The notes under the pieces were generated by a model. That model saw only the letters and a program-made list of their open reading frames with translations. It did no database searches and was not told where the DNA came from. A DNA stretch of 64,000 bases from Vibrio sinaloensis (lineage in GTDB: Bacteria > Pseudomonadota > Gammaproteobacteria > Enterobacterales > Vibrionaceae). The stretch spans positions 1,488,001 to 1,552,000 of the forward strand of contig NZ_CP096199.1 in assembly GCF_023195835.1 (NCBI RefSeq), read 5' to 3'. Shown here in pieces: positions 56,101 to 64,000 of this stretch. Within the stretch, counting starts at the first letter, position 1; each line of letters opens with the position of its first letter. The position numbers and the translations under genes were made by a program.

Positions 56101-58020
56101 CCAAATTGCCGCGAACGCCTGTTGGAAACGATCACGCGCTTCACGCAGATCCACGGTCTTCTCGCTCTTATGCAGCATAGAGAAATCAAGGATCCAGTAC
56201 ACTTGGCCGTTAGCTTTACGCACTTCATAGGGCGACTCACCTATCACACGCAGACCTAAGTTCTCGAGCATCGGCATAACATCAGACAGGTGGATTGGCT
56301 CATCACGGTGATAGAGTTTGAGTCGCACCGATTTAGAATCACTGCCTAACTCTTGCGGACGGTAAAACAACATGCCGAGCTTGTTGTCATCATCCAGTTT
56401 TTCGAGTCGTTCAATGTCTGCAACCGCAGAGCCTGGCATCACATCTTCTTTGTAAGATCTTGGGAAGGCACGCAAATATTCTTTAGAGAGTGGTAAGCCT
56501 TTGCTTTCACCAAAGTTAGCTACGATCGCTTCTGATAAACGATCATCCCAAGTTGAAGATGCTTCCATTAAGTTTTGCTCAATCGTTTTAACGTCGACGT
56601 CCATATTGTTGTTATCAACACGAACAATGTAATGAGTGCGGGCCAACGGGCTCTCAGAGAAGTAAGTTGTAAACTCGACTTCTTGTTCGCAGCCAAAATA
56701 CTGTTTCAAAATACGCTGAGTTTGACGGCGCAGCTCTGTGTTGTAGCGATCTTTAGTGACGTAGACCATACAGCTGAAGAAACGGCCAAACGGATCTTTG
56801 CGAACAAACAGACGCAATAGATCTCGGTCTTGCATTTGCACCACGCCCATGCCGACTTCTAGCAGCTCTTCTTCTTTCGCTTGTAGTAGTTCATCGCGCG
56901 GATAATTTTCTAAAATATTATGCAGGGCTTTATAAGAATATGAGCCTTCACGATAGCGGCTCGCCTCTAAAATACGTTCTACTTTTTCTCGAATAAGTGG
57001 AATGCTACCAACGCTCTGGTTATAGACCGCAGACGTATAAAGACCAGTAAAGCGATGTTCACCGATCACTTTGCCGTTCTCATCGAATTTCTTAATCCCA
57101 ATGTAGTCGGTATAAGCTGGGCGATGGATACGAGAAGGACGATTCCCTTTAGTCACAATCAACAAGAAAGGCTTCTTGGCCTCTAGGCGTGCCGAGTCAG
57201 GAAAATCACTGAGTTTAACAGTGCGTACACGCTCGCGACTAGCAAACAGACCTAAACCTTTATCGGGTGTTGGCCTTAGCTCAGTATCGCCATCAATATT
57301 CACTAGGTCGTATTCTTTGTAACCCATAAACGTGAAGTTATGATCTCCAAGCCAACGCAAGAATTGGATCGACTCATCATAACGATCACCCTCAATAGCG
57401 ATATTGTCTCTTTGCGCTTCGACTTGAGAAGTCACCTGCTCAAGCTTCTCGACCATGAGTAACCAATCTTGAACGACTAAGCCCGCATCATTGAGGATAC
57501 TCAACAGCTCTTGCTTAAGTGAGTTCATCGCGTCTTTACTACTCAATCTATCTACTTCGATATGGAACAAGGATTGAAGCGCACCTTCACCATTGTTGAT
57601 AGATGTGATAACACCCTGATCAGTTCGATCAATTTGAGTAGGTCCGTGGAGCATAAGGTGTGATGAAAGATCTAAACGACTCAGTGCCATTTTGATTGAA
57701 TCGACTAAAAACGGACAGTCGGGGACCACAATTTCAACGATGGTATGGGTAGACTGCCAGCCTTGGCGACTTACCGTAGGGTTAAAAACTCTTACAGAAA
57801 TATCATCAGCATTTTTCTCGTTAATATGGTGCCAAAGGGAGACCACAGCGCCATAAAGGTCAGATTCATTACGTTCGATAAGATCGTCTTGAGAAATGTT
57901 GCTAAAGAGATGTTGAGCAAGTTGAGTGACTAGGGGTTGATGAGCAAGCTCGAGTTTGTCTTGAATAAGCTTGTACACTTTTTCAAGAAGAACCGGCATC
58001 AATGTTTCACGCGCGGTCAT
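53179..58020 (-). CDS. gdhB: Large NAD-dependent glutamate dehydrogenase (180-kDa class)
   Basis: The 1613-residue enzyme converts glutamate to 2-oxoglutarate and ammonia. It is of the 180-kDa class, with long N-terminal regulatory domains (ACT-like) before the catalytic core at about residues 790-1280. Core landmarks are GGLRWSDR, KNTVIVPVGAKGGFV (catalytic Lys), TATFSDLAN and VGDMAGDVFGNGML. I chose the ATG at 58020, with GGAG 7 bases upstream; an ATG five codons earlier lacks such a site. It is a single gene with its own terminator. Confidence 0.95.
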   Translation of the reverse strand: MTARETLMPVLLEKVYKLIQDKLELAHQPLVTQLAQHLFSNISQDDLIERNESDLYGAVVSLWHHINEKNADDISVRVFNPTVSRQGWQSTHTIVEIVVPDCPFLVDSIKMALSRLDLSSHLMLHGPTQIDRTDQGVITSINNGEGALQSLFHIEVDRLSSKDAMNSLKQELLSILNDAGLVVQDWLLMVEKLEQVTSQVEAQRDNIAIEGDRYDESIQFLRWLGDHNFTFMGYKEYDLVNIDGDTELRPTPDKGLGLFASRERVRTVKLSDFPDSARLEAKKPFLLIVTKGNRPSRIHRPAYTDYIGIKKFDENGKVIGEHRFTGLYTSAVYNQSVGSIPLIREKVERILEASRYREGSYSYKALHNILENYPRDELLQAKEEELLEVGMGVVQMQDRDLLRLFVRKDPFGRFFSCMVYVTKDRYNTELRRQTQRILKQYFGCEQEVEFTTYFSESPLARTHYIVRVDNNNMDVDVKTIEQNLMEASSTWDDRLSEAIVANFGESKGLPLSKEYLRAFPRSYKEDVMPGSAVADIERLEKLDDDNKLGMLFYRPQELGSDSKSVRLKLYHRDEPIHLSDVMPMLENLGLRVIGESPYEVRKANGQVYWILDFSMLHKSEKTVDLREARDRFQQAFAAIWAGELESDGFNRLVLGASLTGREISILRAYARYMRQVGFPFSQQYIEETLSHYPDLAKGLVELFAKRFEPKYKGSQKGQTELIARITEQLDHVESLDDDRIIRRYMEMITATLRTNYYQVDDDKNHKPWLSLKMKPSEIPEIPQPVPAFEIFVYAPDIEGVHLRGGKVARGGLRWSDRQEDFRTEILGLVKAQQVKNTVIVPVGAKGGFVCKRQHTLSGRDEIFAEGQRCYKRFIRALLDVSDNIIEGEVVHPKNVVRHDEDDPYLVVAADKGTATFSDLANSVSAEYNFWLGDAFASGGSNGYDHKAMGITAKGGWESVKRHFREMGIDCQTTDFTAIGVGDMAGDVFGNGMLLSKHIRLQAAFNHMHIFIDPNPDSASSWEERNRLFNLPRSSWEDYNPELISQGGGIFSRRAKSISLTPEIQKMLRTKKTSVAPNELIKMILSMKVDLLWNGGIGTYVKASTETHTDVGDRANDVLRIDGRDLKAKVVGEGGNLGMTQLGRIEYALNGGRVNTDFVDNVGGVDCSDNEVNIKIFLNGLVANGDLTVKQRNKILESMEDEVGEIVLDDAYCQSESISVTEQQGTSLVKEQIRFIHTMEKAGYLDRALEYIPDDETLLEREKQGMALTRPELSVLVAYAKMVLKEELVHEDIANDAFHAQQLVNYFPTELRRNYSQQMDNHPLRAEIIATALANQMVNEMGCNFVTRLQEETGANVVDIANAYAASREIFGLGTVLEEIRKLDNQATTEAQYDMIFYVRRTLRRLSRWLLRNRKGKQSVQALIELYQADVEIIKTHLDDMLVPSEVEEHNDMAQAWIEQGMSEQLANYVARLSSLYSVLDISTVAREKGKTVEQTAKLYYNLGDRLSLHWFLKQINGQAVDNNWQALARAAFREDLDWQQRQLTGQVLSCSCAPEDLDVMKALDEWIVANEVSLHRWENILNEFKVGSVHEFAKFSVALRELMLLNLNCSAIE

Positions 58021-58208
58021 AATCACACTCCACAATTAGAATTGTATGTATTTTTGAGGGATGTTGTAAGCATAGTGCTTAACACGGGTAATGCCGCTTT
58101 ATTGTAAAAGCTTTATTGATAAATAGTTAATTCTTTTAGGAGTGGTAAGAGGTGAAATGTTTGAGAATGTGACTAAGGTTCTATTTAAACTTCTATAAAA
58201 TCAGTTGC

Positions 58209-58427
58209 TCACAGAAGTTCTAACTTTAGAAACTTATTTTTATGGTCAGTTGTTAATCTGAAGCGCCCTTTTAGCCCTATTTGACTAACAAAAGGCCTGA
58301 AACGAGATGCAGGCAATTGGAGGCGTAAGCCATTGTCTGTTATGACTAAAATGTTGCTAGCTGCGCCATTATAGTGAGACAGAAAAGTTTGATAAGAGAT
58401 ATTAAGCGTAAAGTAGTACTGATTCAT
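58209..58427 (-). CDS. DUF2835 family protein
   Basis: The 72-residue protein (start MNQYYFTLNIS) fits DUF2835: a small domain with LQLPASRFRPFVSQIGLKGRFRL (positions about 58240-58310). Upstream ATGs at 58439 and 58490 are less likely, since the pepN terminator ends at 58478. No ribosome binding site is obvious. The function is unknown. Confidence 0.82.
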   Translation of the reverse strand: MNQYYFTLNISYQTFLSHYNGAASNILVITDNGLRLQLPASRFRPFVSQIGLKGRFRLTTDHKNKFLKLELL

Positions 58428-58477
58428 AATGGATGACATGAGTCGATATTTTGCGCCAACAACAAAAACTGTATAAA

Positions 58478-58509
58478 TAAACAGTAGCACTATAAAGTGC
58501 TACTGTTTT
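58478..58509 (-). terminator. Terminator of pepN
   Basis: CAGTAGCACT / AGTGCTACTG with a 4-base loop is followed on the minus strand by TTTATTT. Confidence 0.85.
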
Positions 58510-58518
58510 GAGCACGGA

Positions 58519-61125
58519 CTAAGATTCAAGCGCCTTGGTGACTTTCTCAAACAAGTCTTTGGCCAGGTCGTCCATCGCTTTTAATGATTCAAGCTCCTGC
58601 TTAATCAAAGCTTGACGACTAGCGTCGTACTTACGCAACTTGAGCAGTGGATCAATCAAACGCGAAGCCACTTGCGGGTTGCTGCTATTTAGCTCGCGCA
58701 AGATCTCCCCTGCAAACTGATAGCCTTCACCCGTTTTCGCGTGGAAACGTACCGGGTTCATGTTGAGGAAAGAACCGATTAGGCTGCGAGTACGGTTAGG
58801 GTTCTTGAGGCTGAACGCTTCGTGATTCATTGTTTGTTTAATGACCTCGAGTGCATCAGCAGCAGGGTTAGTCCCTTGCAGTGCAAACCATTTGTCCATC
58901 ACCAAACCGTCATGCTTCCACTTGTCACTGTAGTCTTGCATCAGCGCTTCACGGCATTCTAGCTGCGCACTGTTCGCTGCGCTCATCGCCGCTATGGTAT
59001 CGGTCATGTTGTTGGCATCGGCGTATTGCGCACTCACCAACTCATTGCCTTGTTCGGTATACGCAAGGTAGCCGAGCGCCGTGTTTCGCAATGAACGTTG
59101 GCCAATGGCTGCATGTTCAATTGAGTACTCTTGCTGTTTAGAGCTGTGGTAGATGGCACTAAGTTCATCTTGAAGCTCAGTCGCTAGAATCACTTTAAGT
59201 GCTTTCAATACGTTAGCCACCGCATCTACATCGACTTGCTTGTACCAACCAGACACCTCATTGAAGCTTGGTAGCGAGAGCATTTCTGCGATAAACGCTG
59301 GCTCAAGTTGGTCTGAGAGTAATACTCCACGGAAGGCATCGATGACCGCTTCAGTCAATGTCACCTCTTCACCAGCTTGCACTTTCTCTACATTGAAGCG
59401 AATGTACTTGGCCAGTAACATTTGTCCCGCATCCCAACGAGCAAACTCGTTGCGGGCGTGAATCATGAGGAAGGTCAGCTCTTGATCACTGTAGTCATAC
59501 TCAAGTTTCACAGGCGCTGAAAATTCACGTAGCAATGACGGGATTGGCTGCTCGGCAACATGGTCAAACACAAAGGTCTGCTTAGCTTGAGTCACATCCA
59601 GTACATTACCCACCTTTTCACCGTTACGGCGTAACTCGATAATATCACCGTTCGCAGCATACAGTTCTACATCAAAGGGAATATGTAATGGCTGTTTCTC
59701 TGCCTGATCCTGAGTCGGCTCAGTAGACTGCTCAACGGTGAGAGAATAGGTTTGCTCTGCTGAGTTATACTCACTGGTCACACGCACAGTTGGCGTACCC
59801 GACTGGCTGTACCAAAGGCGGAACTGCTTGAGATCTACGCCGCTGGCATCTTCCATCGCAGCGACAAAATCTTCGCAAGTCGCCGCTGTACCGTCGTGAC
59901 GCTCAAAGTACAACTTCATCCCTTTTTGGAAGCCCTCTTCGCCCAATAGAGTGTGCATCATTCGAATCACTTCACTGCCTTTTTCATAGACGGTCAAAGT
60001 GTAGAAGTTATTCATCTCAATGACTTTATCAGGGCGAATTGGATGTGACATTGGGCTGGCGTCTTCGGCAAACTGCGGACCACGAATGATTCTGACGTTA
60101 TTGATGCGATTTACCGCGCGAGAGCCAAGATCAGACGAAAACTCTTGATCACGGAACACGGTCAAACCTTCTTTTAAGCTCAACTGAAACCAGTCACGAC
60201 AAGTGACGCGGTTGCCAGTCCAGTTATGGAAATACTCATGGCCGATCACCGCTTCAATGCCTAAGTAGTCAGTGTCCGTAGCGGTCTTTTCATTGGCCAG
60301 TACGTATTTTGAGTTAAAGATGTTGAGACCCTTGTTCTCCATCGCCCCCATGTTAAAGAAATCAACAGCAACAATCATATAGATGTCGAGGTCATACTCT
60401 AGGCCAAAACGCTCTTCATCCCACTTCATTGAATTGATCAAAGAGGTCATCGCGTGTGGTGCTCGATCCAAGTTGCCTTTATCGACAAAAATTTCTAGCT
60501 CTACATCGCGGCCAGAGCGAGTGACAAACTTATCGCGCAGTACATCAAAGTCACCGGCGACTAATGCAAATAGGTAAGCAGGTTTTGGATGTGGATCTTG
60601 CCACTGTACCCAATGACGGCCGCCCTCGAGTTCACCCTCTGCAATTCGGTTACCGTTACTGAGTAGATAGGGATATTGCGCTTTATCTGCAATCACTTTG
60701 GTGGTGTATTTAGCGAGAACATCTGGTCTGTCTAAGTAATAAGTGATGCGACGAAATCCTTCTGCTTCACACTGAGTACAGAATGCTCCGCCCGACTTAT
60801 ACAAACCTTCCAGCGCCGTATTCGCTTCTGGATCGATCAAAGTCTCGATAGTCAGTTCAAATTCAGCGGGTAGACGATGAATCTCCAATCCGCCTTCTAC
60901 TTGCTGATAGTCACTCCATGCTTCACCATTAACAGTCACTGCATTTAACGTTAACGCTTCGCCGTCGAGTTTAAGTGTATTGGAATCTTTTAACTGTTTG
61001 ACCTGTGAAATCGCACGGACCGTCGTTGCGTTGTCGTAAAGATCGAAGGTCAAGTCGATATCGGTAATCGCATGAGAGGGAGACTGATAGTCTTTGCGAT
61101 ATTTGGCTTGTGGAGTCTGAGCCAT
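58519..61125 (-). CDS. pepN: Aminopeptidase N PepN
   Basis: PepN is a cytoplasmic M1-family zinc aminopeptidase. The 868-residue product has GAMEN (residues 260-264) and the zinc site HEYFH (His296, His300) with Glu319 in LKEGL. Sequence and length fit E. coli PepN (870 aa). It is a single gene closed by a terminator. Confidence 0.97.
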   Translation of the reverse strand: MAQTPQAKYRKDYQSPSHAITDIDLTFDLYDNATTVRAISQVKQLKDSNTLKLDGEALTLNAVTVNGEAWSDYQQVEGGLEIHRLPAEFELTIETLIDPEANTALEGLYKSGGAFCTQCEAEGFRRITYYLDRPDVLAKYTTKVIADKAQYPYLLSNGNRIAEGELEGGRHWVQWQDPHPKPAYLFALVAGDFDVLRDKFVTRSGRDVELEIFVDKGNLDRAPHAMTSLINSMKWDEERFGLEYDLDIYMIVAVDFFNMGAMENKGLNIFNSKYVLANEKTATDTDYLGIEAVIGHEYFHNWTGNRVTCRDWFQLSLKEGLTVFRDQEFSSDLGSRAVNRINNVRIIRGPQFAEDASPMSHPIRPDKVIEMNNFYTLTVYEKGSEVIRMMHTLLGEEGFQKGMKLYFERHDGTAATCEDFVAAMEDASGVDLKQFRLWYSQSGTPTVRVTSEYNSAEQTYSLTVEQSTEPTQDQAEKQPLHIPFDVELYAANGDIIELRRNGEKVGNVLDVTQAKQTFVFDHVAEQPIPSLLREFSAPVKLEYDYSDQELTFLMIHARNEFARWDAGQMLLAKYIRFNVEKVQAGEEVTLTEAVIDAFRGVLLSDQLEPAFIAEMLSLPSFNEVSGWYKQVDVDAVANVLKALKVILATELQDELSAIYHSSKQQEYSIEHAAIGQRSLRNTALGYLAYTEQGNELVSAQYADANNMTDTIAAMSAANSAQLECREALMQDYSDKWKHDGLVMDKWFALQGTNPAADALEVIKQTMNHEAFSLKNPNRTRSLIGSFLNMNPVRFHAKTGEGYQFAGEILRELNSSNPQVASRLIDPLLKLRKYDASRQALIKQELESLKAMDDLAKDLFEKVTKALES

Positions 61126-61276
61126 GTCTAAATCCTTCTGACGAATAAGAGATTAAAGAGACCAATCCGAATAAATATCTGAACGCCTATTTATCCCGAT
61201 TGGCATCGCACGACGACCGCCGCGCTGTTTGATGTTTACATCCATCATTTGCGTGTTAGCTTACCTCTCTGTACGT

Positions 61277-61315
61277 AAAAAAACGAGGCTCCGCTAAGAA
61301 ATACCTCGTTTTTTG
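61277..61315 (-). terminator. Terminator of the exported-protein gene
   Basis: AAAAACGAGG / CCTCGTTTTT arms 15 bases apart have A- and T-rich ends, so the hairpin is functional on the minus strand and possibly on both. Confidence 0.75.
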
Positions 61316-61374
61316 TCTATTGTTGGCGAAAAAATCAAATAATTTGTCTAATTTATCCGCAAAGTTCGTGTTAA

Positions 61375-62037
61375 TTACCGAATCCGATTTAACACTGCGT
61401 ACAGTGCTCCCTCTTCCATTTCCAAGGTTAAGGTGTCGCGATTCAGGGTATATTTGGTCTCATGCTCGCCGTTTTCGTATAGCAGCACCAAATGTTCGCC
61501 TTCGGTGTAATAGACTCCTCGATGTATCGCTTCATCACCATCGTCATTGCTGACTCTAAACATAAACACAAAGTCAGGCTGCAGTATCAGATCAACCTGA
61601 TCAACATCGCTGGATGCCACGTCATCCCCGCCCACTTGGTCGCTTGACCACATACCTGCCAACGCGTTCGACAAGGCTTTAGTAAAAGTCACCCCGTTAA
61701 GATTGAGCAGATTGTGGTTGGCAGAATACTGGTACACTTGCGGCTCATCACTATTGAGCCCGAGTATGATGGTATCTTCATTCGCGGTATAGAGGCCTTC
61801 CCAGTGGTCAACGGAATAATCACGCTTTTGAATGTCGATTTTAAAACTATAGTTTGAGTCGAGTGAGAGCTTTATCGCCAAAAAGTTTTCTTGGGATTGC
61901 TCGGGATTAGGATTAACCAGGTACCAATCCCCTAATAGGAAAGGCTGATCAAATTGGGTTAAGTCGCTATTGTCTCTTGCAGATTCAGCCATCACAGAGA
62001 AACTTAGCAAGAGTGATAACAAGGCCATCAGTTTCAT
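61375..62037 (-). CDS. Exported protein of unknown function
   Basis: The 220-residue protein has a signal peptide (FSVMAES, cleavage near residue 17). The mature part contains two related halves, each with a W-containing start (GDWYLVNPN and GMWSSDQVG) and strands ending GLYTANEDTIIL or GVYYTEGEHLVLL, suggesting a duplicated beta domain. No family was recognised. A CRP-like site lies about 60-75 bases upstream. Confidence 0.75.
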   Translation of the reverse strand: MKLMALLSLLLSFSVMAESARDNSDLTQFDQPFLLGDWYLVNPNPEQSQENFLAIKLSLDSNYSFKIDIQKRDYSVDHWEGLYTANEDTIILGLNSDEPQVYQYSANHNLLNLNGVTFTKALSNALAGMWSSDQVGGDDVASSDVDQVDLILQPDFVFMFRVSNDDGDEAIHRGVYYTEGEHLVLLYENGEHETKYTLNRDTLTLEMEEGALYAVLNRIR

Positions 62038-62094
62038 AGCGCGCTCCTTACTCTTTTCTTTAAGCTTAGGCGCAGCACCAATAAAACGCGAAGA

Positions 62095-62112
62095 AATTGA
62101 TCTAAATCACAT
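62095..62112 (-). promoter_or_regulatory. CRP-like site upstream of the exported-protein gene
   Basis: ATTGATCTAAATCACA matches the CRP 16-base core TGTGATCTAGATCACA at 13 of 16 positions. It lies 58-75 bases before the start codon. Confidence 0.5.
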
Positions 62113-62124
62113 TAATTATTCATA

Positions 62125-62153
62125 CAAAAAAAGCGAGCCAGTTGGGCTCGCTT
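62125..62153 (-). terminator. Terminator of prc
   Basis: AGCGAGCC / GGCTCGCT with a 5-base loop is followed on the minus strand by seven T residues, 19 bases after the prc stop. Confidence 0.92.
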
Positions 62154-62171
62154 ATTAACTTATTGATTAGA

Positions 62172-64000
62172 TTAGGACTTCAACATATCTATCATGATTG
62201 CCACAGATTCATCTAAGTAAGCGTCTGGTGCTTGATAATCTTTTGGCACATCCTCAAGTGACTTAAACGGCTCTTCACCATTGGCCTTTTGACGCTCATT
62301 GATTCGTGCGAGACGTTGCTTATCTGCCTTTTCGCTTTCAGCTTTGCGCGTTGCTTCATTGAGAGACAAGGTGTTGTCGTCTTTTTCTGCGCGATATTTA
62401 ATAATATCTTCCGCGATAAAACCAAACTCCAGATCATCGGCAATGCGTTTTTGGTGCAGTTCGGTCAAGCGCTTAACCTGCTCAGAGTTACGTTGTAACA
62501 CTTCATATTTCGCAGGTTCAATACTGTCCCAAGGCAACGCATTGTCTTCAACACTTTCCCCAGTTTCGCTTGGCTCCACTGCGGTTGGGAATGCAATATC
62601 CGGTGCGACTCCACGATTTTGCGTACTGCCACCATCAATACGGTAGAATTTTTGAATGGTGTATTGCACATACCCAAGCTCTTTATCGAACAGATCATAG
62701 ATGTGATTTAACGAACGATGCTGCTGAACGGTACCCTTTCCAAACGAGTTTTCACCGACGACTAACGCACGACCGTAGTCTTGCATCGCCGCGGCAAAAA
62801 TCTCCGAGGCCGAAGCACTGTAGCGATTAACCAAAACTGTCATCGGACCGTCGTAGCTAATCTCTCCGTCGGTATCACTGTTAACATTGATACGACCGTA
62901 ACTATCACGCACTTGAACAACCGGCCCACTAGTAATAAACAAACCCGATAGAGCCGTCGCCTCAGTCAGTGCTCCGCCACCGTTGTTTCTTAGGTCAACA
63001 ATGATGCCATCAACCTGATGCTGCTTGAGCTCAGTGATAAGCTTATCGGTGTCTTTTGCTAGGCCAACATAGAAGCTAGGTACTTCGAGTACACCAATTT
63101 TTTTACCATCTTTTTCAATCACTTCGGATTTAACAGCGCGATCTTCAAGGCGAATCTTATCACGTACGATAGTGATAACTTCTGATTTGGCACCTTGACC
63201 TTCGGGTAAAACTTGCAAGAACACTTTGGTGCCTTTCGGGCCTTTGATCAGTTGAACGACATCGTCTAAGCGCCAGCCGATAACGTCGACAATCTCTTCG
63301 CCATCTTGGCCAACTCCGATAATGCGGTCACCTTCAGAGAGCTGTTTGCTTTTAGATGCAGGACCACCAGCGACTAAAGAACGGATCACCGTATAGTCTT
63401 CAGTCATTTGCAATACAGCCCCTATACCTTCCAGGGAGAGGTTCATTTCAGTTTGAAACTGATCAGCACTGCGAGGTGACAAGTAACTTGTGTGGGGATC
63501 CACCTCTCGAGCAAATGCGTTCATATAGAGCTGAAACGCATCTTCACTATGCGTTTGGCTCAAGCGTTTAAGCGCATTGTTATAGCGCTTGCCGAGCACC
63601 TCTTTGATCTCATCCCACTTTTTGCCCGTCAGCTTAAGATTGAGTGCGTCATACTTTACGCGCTTGCGCCACAACTCATCGAGCTCTGTGGTATCTTTCG
63701 GCCACTGGGCTTCGCTACGATCTAGCTCAATCGACTCATCGCTATCGAATGTCATCTCTGTTTCTAGCAGACGCAATGCATACTCGAAACGCTCATAACG
63801 ACGTTTCATTGACAAGTTGTACACATCAAATGCGATCTGATTATCACCCGATTTTAACTGTTCATCGATCGAACTCGACCATTTAGCAAAGGAGTCAATA
63901 TCAGCTTGAGTGAAAATGTTTTTGTTGTAATCAAGCATCTCGACATAGCGGTCGAAAATGGCTTGAGAAAACTGATCGTTTAACGAGAAGTGTTTGTAGT
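62172..64000 (-). CDS. prc: Tail-specific carboxy-terminal protease Prc (5' end cut by the window)
   Basis: Prc is a periplasmic protease that trims proteins from the C-terminus. The reading frame is open to the right edge (ending there with SLNDQFSQAIFDRYVEML), so the signal peptide and about 70 N-terminal residues lie outside. Visible are the PDZ domain (SLEGIGAVLQMTEDYTVI, positions about 63390-63445), the catalytic Ser in RYSASASEIFAAAMQDYG and Lys in GENSFGKGTVQQ, and RNNGGGALTEA. The C-terminal region ends DAYLDESVAIMIDML. Confidence 0.95.
   Translation of the reverse strand, partial: YKHFSLNDQFSQAIFDRYVEMLDYNKNIFTQADIDSFAKWSSSIDEQLKSGDNQIAFDVYNLSMKRRYERFEYALRLLETEMTFDSDESIELDRSEAQWPKDTTELDELWRKRVKYDALNLKLTGKKWDEIKEVLGKRYNNALKRLSQTHSEDAFQLYMNAFAREVDPHTSYLSPRSADQFQTEMNLSLEGIGAVLQMTEDYTVIRSLVAGGPASKSKQLSEGDRIIGVGQDGEEIVDVIGWRLDDVVQLIKGPKGTKVFLQVLPEGQGAKSEVITIVRDKIRLEDRAVKSEVIEKDGKKIGVLEVPSFYVGLAKDTDKLITELKQHQVDGIIVDLRNNGGGALTEATALSGLFITSGPVVQVRDSYGRINVNSDTDGEISYDGPMTVLVNRYSASASEIFAAAMQDYGRALVVGENSFGKGTVQQHRSLNHIYDLFDKELGYVQYTIQKFYRIDGGSTQNRGVAPDIAFPTAVEPSETGESVEDNALPWDSIEPAKYEVLQRNSEQVKRLTELHQKRIADDLEFGFIAEDIIKYRAEKDDNTLSLNEATRKAESEKADKQRLARINERQKANGEEPFKSLEDVPKDYQAPDAYLDESVAIMIDMLKS

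Noticed and set aside
1..64000. tRNA, rRNA, CRISPR arrays and insertion sequences
   Set aside because: No clover-leaf pattern, repeat-spacer structure, transposase frame or terminal inverted repeats with target duplication was recognised by reading.

Overview
The window reads as part of the main chromosome of a Vibrio. It is gene-dense with moderate G+C, and no rRNA, tRNA, CRISPR array, transposase or prophage was found. Its gene order (formate dehydrogenase block, potABCD2D1, ttcA-uspE-fnr-cco, vpsS, matP-ycbZ-fabA-rmf, uup-rlmL-zapC-pyrD-gdhB-pepN-prc) matches what I recall of the V. cholerae chromosome 1 terminus region. The species cannot be fixed from sequence alone. A dif-type XerCD site lies at 39521-39548 and four exact matches to the MatP site matS lie at 31.8, 42.5, 49.7 and 52.0 kb, with matP itself at 41.6-42.0 kb. 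The window therefore straddles the replication terminus. Right of dif most genes run leftward, with the fork that arrives from that side.

1-17 kb: a sigma-54 response regulator (cut by the left edge) and its sensor kinase, the ABC-F protein ybiT, then a formate dehydrogenase locus: fdhD, a DUF3305/DUF3306 pair, a multi-cluster ferredoxin, a TorD-type chaperone, a small Tat protein, the catalytic, iron-sulfur and cytochrome b subunits, and a small membrane protein. Three -24/-12 promoters (fdhD, the DUF3305 gene, the ferredoxin operon) suggest the neighbouring two-component system switches on the whole locus. amtB follows with its own -24/-12 promoter, then the sirtuin cobB.

17-29 kb: a GGDEF protein; the polyamine importer potABC with two tandem binding-protein genes separated by hairpins; a membrane protein, a Bax-like glucosaminidase lipoprotein and a DUF2987 protein; ttcA; uspE; and fnr with a perfect FNR box at its promoter.

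29-39.5 kb: the cbb3 oxidase operon ccoNOQP with assembly genes ccoH, ccoI, ccoS and a TauE/SafE-like membrane protein, all leftward. Divergent from it is a three-gene unit: a small membrane protein, a FIST-domain NosP/VpsV-type sensor and the hybrid kinase VpsS. This unit ends in a 16-bp perfect inverted repeat about 100 bp from dif.

39.5-64 kb: an HDOD protein, a small membrane protein, matP, the Lon-like ycbZ, fabA with FadR and FabR operators, rmf, a DUF3466 protein with a GlyGly-CTERM tail, uup, a glutaredoxin-like gene, rlmL, zapC, pyrD, the large NAD-glutamate dehydrogenase, a DUF2835 gene, pepN, an exported protein behind a CRP-like site, and prc (cut by the right edge).

Functionally the left 40 kb is centred on anaerobic and microaerobic respiration and its signals (formate, oxygen, possibly nitric oxide). 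The right part is housekeeping plus terminus organisation.
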